Source of the DNA: Candidatus Methylomirabilota bacterium
GTDB lineage: Bacteria > Methylomirabilota > Methylomirabilia > Methylomirabilales > 2-02-FULL-66-22
NCBI GenBank assembly: GCA_016208645.1
Contig: JACQXP010000077.1
Location: 1 to 5,594 of the forward strand
DNA length: 5,594 bases
Direction: 5' to 3'
Positions within the stretch are counted from its first letter, which is position 1, and the number at the start of each line of letters is the position of its first letter. The translations under genes and the position numbers were made by a program. Positions 1 through 4,997 of this stretch are shown here, in pieces. A model generated the notes under the pieces. It ran no database searches, had not been told where the DNA came from, and saw only the letters and a list, made by a program, of their open reading frames with translations.

Positions 1-338
1 CGGATGGGAACGAGTTGGGCACGCCTCCCACGCTTTGGCCCTGCACACCGCTCCAGCGCGTCCAATTGGGACTCCCACGCGTTCGCTGTTACCGGGCAAT
101 TCACAGCCAATCGCCACTGTCCACCTTTCAAGGCAGCTGCGTCGAAGCGGCCAGTGAGGCATTCTGTTGCTCGGCAGTCCGCATTTAGGCGGTTGATTCC
201 GTTGGTTCGGTAAGCGCTGTGTTGCGCGGCAAGCCAGTCTGCAAAGGCGTTTCCGGTGCCTCTCTCACCTTTTGACCTGAGATAGCATTTGGTCGGGCAG
301 TTGAGGAAGGCATCGAAAAGCTCAGAGGTGATTCTCAT
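1..338 (-). CDS. RecB/Cas4-like PD-(D/E)XK nuclease, N-terminal fragment (cut by window edge)
   Basis: Reading the minus strand from an ATG at 338-336 gives 112 open codons that continue past position 1, so only the N-terminus is present. The product opens MRITSELFDAFLNCPTKCYL. A short helix followed by CPxKxxL is the usual beginning of RecB/Cas4/TM0106-type nucleases that act on DNA ends. Further on come a GTGNAFADW segment (about residues 28-36), a WRLAV strand (about 75-79) and, at the edge, an AQLVPI segment whose next codon begins CG, so the next residue is Arg. This order matches my memory of the TM0106-like RecB family. The acidic/lysine catalytic core would lie beyond the window. C14 and C18 could be iron-sulfur ligands as in Cas4/AddB, but the C-terminal cysteines cannot be checked. 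The start rests on homology, because the nearest purine-rich stretch is too far upstream to be a good Shine-Dalgarno. In the 39 codons after the start, 24 end in G/C, against 35 of 39 for iolD. That suggests a different origin. Confidence 0.8.
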   Translation of the reverse strand, partial: MRITSELFDAFLNCPTKCYLRSKGERGTGNAFADWLAAQHSAYRTNGINRLNADCRATECLTGRFDAAALKGGQWRLAVNCPVTANAWESQLDALERCAGPKRGRRAQLVPI

Positions 339-543
339 GTCGCGCAGGCTATCAGCTCCTCTCTGACTGGCACAGCAGGCTTGGGCCGCTCACGTTGGTT
401 CCCGCGAACTGGAGTCCCTCGCCCGAACCTTCGCTCCCACTTCCGCTTGGCCACCGACCCACGCGAGTGGTCCGGCAAAGGGCGCGTCTACGCCTGGAAG
501 ACCGTCAGCCAGATGATCCCCGGCACGCAACCAGAGAACATTT

Positions 544-562
544 GAGGTCCCCCTCGGACCTC
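544..562. promoter_or_regulatory. Hairpin GAGGTCC/GGACCTC
   Basis: A perfect 7-bp inverted repeat, GAGGTCC (544-550) and GGACCTC (556-562), encloses a 5-nt loop. It overlaps the TGA at 543-545 that closes the unassigned plus frame. No T-run follows on either strand, so it is not a canonical intrinsic terminator. The right arm can also pair with CGAGGT at 581-586, which carries the only Shine-Dalgarno-like bases in front of the ATG at 592. Two mutually exclusive structures are therefore possible on the plus strand. Confidence 0.4.
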
Positions 563-591
563 GTTCCGATTACTTCCAAGCGAGGTTCAGC

Positions 592-939
592 ATGGCACAG
601 AGTCTGAGCATCGAAATCGACGTCCAATACCTGGACGGAAAGCTGGGGGTTGTTGGCGGTACACCTGAGGGCGAGGCTGTCGCAAATGAGTCAAGTGGGG
701 AAAGCAAGGCGACATCACTTTCCTGCTGCGTTGACCAATCGACAAATCGACCATTCGACCGATTGACTTATGGAACACTGGTTGCCAGAGTGCCCGATTG
801 CCCAAACGCCTTCACAGCTTCTCCTCGGCCCGGCCCTTCTCGTAGTCCTTCCGCTTGTTCGGCAGGCAGGTCGGGATCGGCACGTCCCACCAGCCGCTCT
901 TGGACACGCCCGTGTGCGGCCACTCCCTCGCCGTCATGA
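592..939 (+). CDS. Doubtful small ORF, hypothetical
   Basis: An ATG at 592 is preceded by GAGG (582-585) at a suitable distance. The first roughly 45 residues (starting MAQSLSIEIDVQYLDGKLG) have a balanced, protein-like composition with alternating hydrophobic residues. From about codon 48 the frame runs through the 8-bp repeat, and then antisense through the TPP-enzyme remnant. There the translation becomes Ser/Pro/Arg-rich, as is typical of a shadow frame. If a gene existed here, only its 5' part (about 592-735) looks genuine and the rest would be accidental read-on. I recognise no family. It could equally be a chance frame. Confidence 0.18.
   Translation: MAQSLSIEIDVQYLDGKLGVVGGTPEGEAVANESSGESKATSLSCCVDQSTNRPFDRLTYGTLVARVPDCPNAFTASPRPGPSRSPSACSAGRSGSARPTSRSWTRPCAATPSPS
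735..766. repeat. Degenerate 8-bp tandem repeat, four units
   Basis: Four consecutive octamers can be read with exact 8-bp spacing: CCAATCGA, CAAATCGA, CCATTCGA, CCGATTGA. The first and last units are also partly inverse to each other (CAATCG at 736-741, CGATTG at 760-765), giving a weak dyad. The array lies between genes, about 45 bp beyond the stop of the TPP-enzyme remnant. Its function is unknown. It resembles in style, but not in sequence, the heptamer array near 3130-3190. Confidence 0.55.
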
Positions 940-982
940 TCTCCACCAGACCCGGTCGTCCCGATGCCAATGCCCTCTGGAC
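812..982 (-). pseudogene. C-terminal remnant of a second thiamine-diphosphate enzyme (IolD/acetolactate synthase-like)
   Basis: Minus-strand codons from about 982 to a TGA at 814-812 encode the tail of a ThDP-dependent enzyme. The segment ALASGRPGLVEIMTAREW is the usual last strand of acetolactate synthase-like proteins. It is followed by GWWDVPIPTCLPNKRKDYEK and a charged end, GRAEEKL. The WWDVP motif (892-878) is shared with the tail of the neighbouring IolD (W594-P598, 1117-1103), but the part after it is shorter (26 residues from the first W, against 32) and different in sequence. It is therefore a related, not identical, enzyme. No PYR, central or GDG-containing TPP domain precedes it: the frame runs back through a proline/glycine-rich stretch straight to iolD's stop codon. 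The fragment cannot encode a working enzyme. I infer that the 5' part was lost by deletion or recombination with iolD. An ATG at 937 could start a 41-residue peptide, but it has no good Shine-Dalgarno. Confidence 0.7.
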
Positions 983-1018
983 CGCCGGACCGCCGCCCTC
1001 CGGACATGGTGGATGTGG

Positions 1019-2896
1019 TCAGAAGAGTCGCTCCCTCGCCCGCATCCCCTCCCACTCGGTACGCGCGGCGCGGACGCCCTCCATCTCGCTGACCTCGGCC
1101 ACGGGCACATCCCACCAACTGTCATAGCTCGGCACGGAGACGTAGCGGTCGCACGGCACGTACACGACCGTCGTGATCTCGCTCGCCTTGGCGGCCTGGT
1201 ACGCTTTCACAAACTCCTCATAGGTCCTGGCCTCAAGCACGCGCGCCCCCAGGCTGCGTGCGTTCGCAGCCAGGTCCACGGGTAGCATCCGCGGCTCCCC
1301 TGGTTCCTCGTCGCCCTGGAGGTACCCGTCCGTGGGATACACATAGCGCGTGCCGAACCCGCCTTGGCCCAGGGATCGGCTGAGGCTTCCGATGCTCTTG
1401 AAGCCTCCGTTGTCCACCAACACGATGATGAGCTTGAGACCCTCCTGCACGCTGGTGACGATCTCCTGCGCCAGCATGAGGTAGCTCCCGTCGCCCACCA
1501 GCACCGTCACCTCGCGCTCGGGGGCCGCCATCTTGACGCCGAGCCCGCCGGCGATTTCATAGCCCATAGTGCTGTAGCCATACTCGAGATGAAAGTTCTT
1601 CGGATGCCGCGTGCGCCACAACTTATGCAGGTCCCCCGGCAGACTGCCCGCCGCGTTGATCACCACCCCATCCGTGTTGCTGAGTCCGTTGACCGCGCCG
1701 ATGACCTCGCCCTGGCTCGGCAGCGGGCTGTTCCGGCTGTCGTAGATGCGCTGAACCTCCCGGTCCCACGCATCATGCAAACGCTGGATCTCGCTGGCGT
1801 ACTCCGCCGACACGCGATAGCCCGACAGCATCGGCGTCAGCTCCTCCAGCGTCGCCCGCGCGTCGCCGACGAGGGCCAGGGCCGAGTGCTTGTGAGCATC
1901 GAACGCGGCCACGTTCACGTTGACGAAGCGCACTGCGGGGTGCTGAAAGGCCGTCTTGCTGGCAGTCGTGAAATCACTGTAGCGCGTCCCGATGCCGATG
2001 ACGAGGTCAGCGTCCCGCGCGATGCGGTTGGCGGCCGACGTGCCCGTCACGCCTATGCCTCCAAGGCTGAGCGGGTGATCGAAGCAGAGGCTGCCCTTCC
2101 CCGCCATCGTCTCGCCTACGGGGATGCCGGTGCGCTCGCACAATATCCGCAACGCCTGGGTGGCCCCGCTGTAGATCATTCCGCCGCCCGCGACGATGAG
2201 CGGCCGCTGACTTCCGCGGATGGCCTGCCCAGCGCGCGCCAGGGCCGACGTGTCGGGCCGCGTCCGTGGCACATGCCACACGCGCCCCCGGAAGAAGTCC
2301 ACCGGGTACTCATAGGCTTCAGTCTGCGCGTCCTGTGGCAGGGCCAGCGTGACGGCGCCGGTTTCGACCGGTGAGGTCAGCACGCGCATGGCCTCGGGCA
2401 GCGCCGTGAGAATCTGATCGGGCCGATAGATGCGATCCCAGTAGCGGCTGACCGGTGTCAGGCAATCATTGACCGAGACATCCTGCGAGTGCTCGTTTTC
2501 TAGTTGCTGCAACACGGGGGCCACATTCCGGCGCGCGAAGATGTCGCCGGGCAACAGCAACACCGGCAGCCGGTTGATCGTAGCCGCCGCCGCTCCGGTG
2601 ACCATGTTGGTCGCCCCGGGGCCAATCGAGGACGTGCAGACCAGGGTCTGCAGCCGGTTCTTCATCTTGGCATAGGCCGCAGCGGTGTGGACCATAGCCT
2701 GCTCGTTGCGGCACTGGTAGTAGCGGAGGTCGCCATACTGCTGCAGTGCCTGCACGATGCCGGCGATGTTCCCGTGGCCGAAGATGCCAAAGCATCCCGC
2801 GAAGAACCGCTGGGTTTCCCCGTCGCGCTCGACGTACTGCTGCGTCAGGAACCTCACCACCGCCTGCGCGGTCGTGAGGCGAATCGTCCCGCTCAT
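1019..2896 (-). CDS. iolD: 3D-(3,5/4)-trihydroxycyclohexane-1,2-dione acylhydrolase (IolD)
   Basis: This 625-residue ThDP-dependent hydrolase opens the ring of the diketone made from myo-inositol, giving 5-deoxy-glucuronate, a cytoplasmic step of inositol catabolism. The PYR domain (about 1-200) has the IolD signature FFAGCFGIFGHGNIAG (31-46) and the cofactor-activating glutamate in RNEQAMVH (E65). The central domain covers about 215-360, with VAGGGMIYSGA and GIGTRYSDFTT. The C-terminal TPP domain has the metal/diphosphate motif beginning at GDGS (468-471) and closing at N496, a typical 26-residue span, plus EYGYSTMGYEIAGGLG (438-453). The tail SWWDVPVAEVSE (593-604) is also typical. Length matches the family's usual 620-640 residues and no key residue is missing. 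The ATG at 2896 is supported by GGAGGAGGG (2909-2901) 4 nt upstream. No other iol gene is visible, although upstream partners could lie outside. GC-ending codons make up 35 of the 39 codons after the start. Confidence 0.93.
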   Translation of the reverse strand: MSGTIRLTTAQAVVRFLTQQYVERDGETQRFFAGCFGIFGHGNIAGIVQALQQYGDLRYYQCRNEQAMVHTAAAYAKMKNRLQTLVCTSSIGPGATNMVTGAAAATINRLPVLLLPGDIFARRNVAPVLQQLENEHSQDVSVNDCLTPVSRYWDRIYRPDQILTALPEAMRVLTSPVETGAVTLALPQDAQTEAYEYPVDFFRGRVWHVPRTRPDTSALARAGQAIRGSQRPLIVAGGGMIYSGATQALRILCERTGIPVGETMAGKGSLCFDHPLSLGGIGVTGTSAANRIARDADLVIGIGTRYSDFTTASKTAFQHPAVRFVNVNVAAFDAHKHSALALVGDARATLEELTPMLSGYRVSAEYASEIQRLHDAWDREVQRIYDSRNSPLPSQGEVIGAVNGLSNTDGVVINAAGSLPGDLHKLWRTRHPKNFHLEYGYSTMGYEIAGGLGVKMAAPEREVTVLVGDGSYLMLAQEIVTSVQEGLKLIIVLVDNGGFKSIGSLSRSLGQGGFGTRYVYPTDGYLQGDEEPGEPRMLPVDLAANARSLGARVLEARTYEEFVKAYQAAKASEITTVVYVPCDRYVSVPSYDSWWDVPVAEVSEMEGVRAARTEWEGMRARERLF

Positions 2897-2900
2897 CTCA

Positions 2901-2909
2901 CCCTCCTCC
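2901..2909 (-). promoter_or_regulatory. Strong Shine-Dalgarno of iolD
   Basis: The minus strand reads GGAGGAGGG followed by TGAG and the iolD ATG. The extended anti-16S complement, 4 nt before the start (7 nt from the upstream GGAGGA core), fixes the start at 2896 and predicts efficient translation. Confidence 0.8.
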
Positions 2910-2960
2910 GGCAGAGAAAAGCTCCCTCTTCACCGGCCTGAACCGGCCCGGACCAGCGGG

Positions 2961-2990
2961 AATCTATCAGTCGAGGGAGCGACGGGTCAA
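2961..2990 (-). promoter_or_regulatory. Putative sigma70-type promoter of iolD
   Basis: On the minus strand TTGACC (2990-2985, five of six matches to TTGACA) is followed after 18 bp by TAGATT (2966-2961, four of six matches to TATAAT). Transcription would begin near 2954, leaving a leader of about 58 nt before the iolD ATG. That leader contains a GC-rich stem (CCGGGCC and GGCCGG around a GGTTCA loop, with one bulge). This is a motif match by eye, so a chance match is possible. Confidence 0.5.
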
Positions 2991-3014
2991 GGAGGATCGG
3001 GGCAGCAAGCGGAG

Positions 3015-3060
3015 GGACCGGCGGGGTCGCGGCCCGACGCCCAGCCCGGTCCGCCGGTCC
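3015..3060. promoter_or_regulatory. Perfect 10-bp inverted repeat in the divergent iolD/MFS region
   Basis: GGACCGGCGG (3015-3024) and CCGCCGGTCC (3051-3060) are exact reverse complements separated by 26 bp. The pair lies about 25 bp upstream of the proposed iolD -35 element and about 28 bp before the leader ORF start on the other strand. It could be a double operator for a regulator of the divergent genes or a GC-rich stem in a transcript leader. No T-run follows, so a simple terminator is unlikely. Confidence 0.45.
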
Positions 3061-3088
3061 GTATTGCGTCTCACAGCGGGAGGAGGGT

Positions 3089-3181
3089 ATGAGCACCATG
3101 AGCAGCCCCCGCCAACACACTGCACATGGCGTATGGCAGATAGCGTATGGTCCGATTCAGACTATACGCCATACGCGATAA
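3089..3181 (+). CDS. Possible leader peptide upstream of the MFS gene
   Basis: A short frame starts at ATG 3089 (MSTMSSPRQHTAHG...) and ends at TAA 3179-3181, giving 30 residues. A GGGAGGAGGG tract (3078-3087) precedes it. The alternative ATG at 3098 has the better distance to AGGAGG (3081-3086) and would give 27 residues. About half the peptide is encoded by the heptamer array, and the stop lies inside the array's right arm. The frame is the same as that of the MFS N-terminal part. It may be a translated leader that affects folding of the palindrome, or the original 5' end of the transporter gene now separated by the array. The peptide matches no family I know. Confidence 0.3.
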   Translation: MSTMSSPRQHTAHGVWQIAYGPIQTIRHTR

Positions 3182-3190
3182 GCCATACGC
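3122..3190. repeat. Heptamer array forming a large imperfect palindrome
   Basis: The left side is built of 7-bp units on the plus strand: GCACATG (3122), GCGTATG (3129), GCAGATA (3136), GCGTATG (3143). After a 13-bp spacer (3150-3162) the right side carries complementary units: TATACGC (3163), CATACGC (3170), GATAAGC (3177), CATACGC (3184). GCGTATGGC (3129-3137) is the exact reverse complement of GCCATACGC (3182-3190), and the next identical units pair as well, so 3129-3150 can fold against 3169-3190 with a few mismatches. The architecture recalls short tandem heptamer (STRR-like) families and palindromic intergenic repeats. I cannot tell from one copy whether it is mobile. Confidence 0.75.
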
Positions 3191-3210
3191 AGCCTGAGCG
3201 GTTGAGTTTG

Positions 3211-3216
3211 AGGAGG
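3211..3216 (+). promoter_or_regulatory. Shine-Dalgarno without a start codon in range
   Basis: AGGAGG at 3211-3216 is a consensus ribosome-binding site, but no ATG, GTG or TTG follows within 4-13 nt. The nearest starts in the transporter frame are GTG at 3245 (28 nt away) and ATG at 3269. An AAG codon at 3221, four nt after the site and in the transporter frame, would need one base change to become ATG. Confidence 0.4.
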
Positions 3217-3268
3217 AAACAAGCCAAGCGCCTTTACACGAGTCGTGACGATTGGTATAAATTGCCGC

Positions 3269-4443
3269 ATGCGCCGTGCTCCTATTCCTTCGCCCAAGGG
3301 CCGGGACATCGCCGTCGTCACGACGGCCCAGTTCTGCCTGGCCTTCGCCCTGAACTTCATGTTCGTCTTCCTGCCCTTCTACGTCCAAACTATCAGCACG
3401 CTGGACGAGGCGGCCACGCTCCGCTGGACCGGCCTCATCGTGGGCGCCGCCTCGGCCATGGCCACCTTCGGCTCCCCCTTCTGGGCGAATCTCACGGACC
3501 GGTTCAGCCCGAAGGTGCTCTTCGAGCGCGGTATCCTCTCCCACATAATCCTGGTCGCCCTCATGGGGTTCGTCACCGACCTGCGGTTGCTCCTGGGGAT
3601 CCGGATCCTGCAGGGCTTCTTCGGGGGCATCTCCACCATCGGGCTGATCATCGTGTCGGCCGTCTCGAGCGAGGAGCAGTTGGCCCGCCGCATGGGGATG
3701 TACCAGTCCGCCCTCACCCTGGGGCAGATCTTCAGCCCGCCGCTCGGCGCCATGGCGGCGGCGGCCTTCGGCTTTCGGGGGCGTTCCTGGCGTCCAGCCT
3801 GATGCTGCTCGGCATCTTTCTCTTCTGCCTGGTGGGGCTGAGTCCCATGCCGCCCCGCCCGCGCCCCACTGCCAGAGAGGAACTGCCCCGCCGGCAGCGC
3901 TGGCTGGCCTGGGCCATCGCCTTCGCGGGGACGGTGCAGATCGTCTTCCTGCCCAGCGTCCTGCCGACGATCCTCCGGGACTTCAACGTACCCGAGGCGC
4001 AGCAGTTGGTGACCGCGGGAACGATCGTCTTCGCCTACGGCGCCTCGGCCGCGGCAGGCTCTTACGTGCTGAGCTGGCTGGCCGGACGCATCCCGCCTCA
4101 GCGACTGGTCCTGGTCTCGGCGCTGGGGGCCTCGATCTTCCAGGTCCTGCTGATCCTCGGGGTGGGCCCGGTGACCTTCACGCTCATCCGGATGATCCAG
4201 ACCGCCCTGGCGGCCGGGATCTTTCCCCTCATCCTGGCCCAGATCGCGGGCCGGGGCCACGGCCAGACCATCGGGTTCATCAACACGGCGCGGTTCGCGG
4301 GCAACGCCGCGGGGCCGGTGATCGCGACCTTCGTCCTGGCCCATTTCAACTTCCTCTCCCTCTACGTGGTCCTGGGGCTGGGCCTGGCAGGCGTGGCGGT
4401 CGGCCACCACCTGGGTGCGAGGCACTCGGCAAGAAATCGCTAG
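3269..4443 (+). pseudogene. MFS transporter (DHA1-like), frameshifted
   Basis: The first half (to about 3781) and the second half (about 3781-4443) lie in different frames, but together make one 12-helix major facilitator of about 391 residues, an inner-membrane secondary carrier of normal size. The first helix is AVVTTAQFCLAFALNFMFVF. The loop after helix 2 holds the motif A remnant NLTDRFSPK (D77, R78). RILQGFFGG is the helix 4 motif B. ALTLGQIFSPPLG resembles motif C of proton antiporters in helix 5. The second half opens with FLASSLMLLGIFLFCLVGL, then a Pro/Arg-rich central loop, then six more hydrophobic segments, ending at TAG 4441. The break is at a run of five G (3777-3781): one extra G would read GFRGAFLASS and restore the frame. 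Both halves keep good family features, so this is a recent mutation or a sequencing/assembly indel. GTG at 3245 is an alternative start. Neither start has a good Shine-Dalgarno. The substrate cannot be inferred. Confidence 0.88.
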
Positions 4444-4500
4444 GGAATTTCTCGCTCCTGCGGTAGGGTACTGGGCCGAAGGCGGCGGATAGGCCGGCCA

Positions 4501-4514
4501 GGGGTCCGGACCCC
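4501..4514. promoter_or_regulatory. Perfect 14-bp palindrome before the small charged-protein gene
   Basis: GGGGTCCGGACCCC is self-complementary over 14 bp, with a second palindrome, GGCCGGCC, just before it (4492-4499). It lies 27 bp upstream of the ATG at 4542 and 57 bp after the MFS stop. It has no loop, so it fits an operator for a dimeric regulator better than a terminator hairpin. A chance origin is possible in GC-rich DNA. Confidence 0.35.
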
Positions 4515-4541
4515 GGCAGGGAAGCGATCGAAGGAGGCGCC

Positions 4542-4793
4542 ATGGCAGGAAGCTCTCGACAGCATCGCGGGGAAAAACGCCGGAAGGAGCTGGCGCGCAA
4601 GGCCCGGCAGGAAGAGAAACGCCAGCGGAAAACGGAACGGAAAACCAGCGGTGCAGGCGGGGGACCGCCAATTGACTGGGAAGCCGCCGAGACCGGATCC
4701 CCGCTCCAAGGGAGTCCGGAGTCCTCCGGACCGTCCGCCGATCCCGGCGTCCAGACACCTCCGGGCGACCCGCAGGATGTGAAGCCGTCCTGA
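4542..4793 (+). CDS. Small charged hypothetical protein (83 aa)
   Basis: The ATG at 4542 follows AAGGAGG (4531-4537) at 4 nt, one of the best initiation sites in the window, which argues for a real gene. Residues 1-35 are dominated by Lys/Arg/Glu (e.g. EKRRKELARKARQEEKRQRK) and would form a basic, continuous helix or coiled coil. Residues 36-83 are rich in Gly, Pro and Ser, with a single IDWEAAE patch, and are probably disordered. No signal peptide or membrane segment is seen. Such a basic helix could bind RNA, ribosomes or DNA, but that is inference from composition only. It sits 98 bp after the MFS stop on the same strand and is convergent with amrS. I recognise no named family. Confidence 0.7.
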   Translation: MAGSSRQHRGEKRRKELARKARQEEKRQRKTERKTSGAGGGPPIDWEAAETGSPLQGSPESSGPSADPGVQTPPGDPQDVKPS

Positions 4794-4997
4794 TTACGCC
4801 CTCCCTCGCCTGATCCGCGCCCCGCGTAGCGCCTTCGGGCAATTCCCGCAAAACTCCCCGCTGCCCTCCCTCCTCACACGGTCTCTCTCCCGGTCCGCCC
4901 GTGTCGGATTTTCAGGAGGCGTGCGGCGGGGAAAAGGCGTAGGTGGAAGAGGGCGGTCCGTCGAAATGGCCTACGGGCAGGTGGAGGGAGAGTCGAA
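4794..4997. other. Convergent intergenic region, weak inverted repeat
   Basis: These 204 bp separate two converging genes, so transcription should end here from both sides. The only structure I see is ACACGG (4876-4881) against CCGTGT (4899-4904) with a 17-nt loop. It is followed by GGATTTT on the plus strand, at best a poor terminator for the small gene. No coding potential of note is present. Confidence 0.3.

Larger units (their letters stand above)
339..811. other. Region without a secure gene between the nuclease and the TPP-enzyme remnant
   Basis: About 470 bp hold no gene I can name. A plus-strand frame is open from about 276 to a TGA at 543-545 and ends in a protein-like stretch (reading GRVYAWKTVSQMIPG near its end). 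It lacks a convincing start, overlaps the nuclease gene antisense, and I do not recognise it. The minus strand in 410-540 is also open in one frame, so openness alone is weak evidence at this GC. The region also holds a hairpin (544-562), a small doubtful ORF from 592 and a degenerate 8-bp tandem repeat (735-766). The nuclease gene's promoter should lie here, but no clear -35/-10 pair was found. Confidence 0.5.

Noticed and set aside
4..213. A plus-strand ORF of 69 codons at the left edge
   Set aside because: It is antisense to the nuclease N-terminus, which has recognisable family sequence. The plus frame has none and no Shine-Dalgarno.
1..300. Integron attC site or insertion-sequence end
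   Set aside because: No paired core sites, terminal inverted repeats or target duplications could be found, and the stretch is explained by the nuclease coding sequence.
812..1021. Read-through or selenocysteine decoding of the iolD TGA to add the in-frame downstream tail
   Set aside because: IolD already has its full usual length and tail before the stop. The stretch right after the TGA is proline/glycine-rich and unlike the family, and I see no SECIS-like hairpin.
1364..2374. A 336-codon open frame on the plus strand
   Set aside because: It is antisense to iolD, which has complete motifs and a strong start. The composition is His/Arg/Ala-rich and no domain is recognisable.
3122..3190. CRISPR array
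   Set aside because: Units are 7 bp, contiguous and inverted about a centre. There are no 25-40 bp repeats separated by unique spacers.
4430..4455. AGAAAT/ATTTCT inverted repeat over the MFS stop codon as a terminator
   Set aside because: The stem is short, AT-rich and mismatched, with a 9-nt loop and no T-run, so it is too weak to call.
3379..4851. A 490-codon open frame on the minus strand
   Set aside because: It lies antisense to the MFS transporter and the small charged-protein gene. Its translation is Arg/Gly/Asp/Pro-rich with no family features, as expected for a shadow frame in GC-rich coding DNA.
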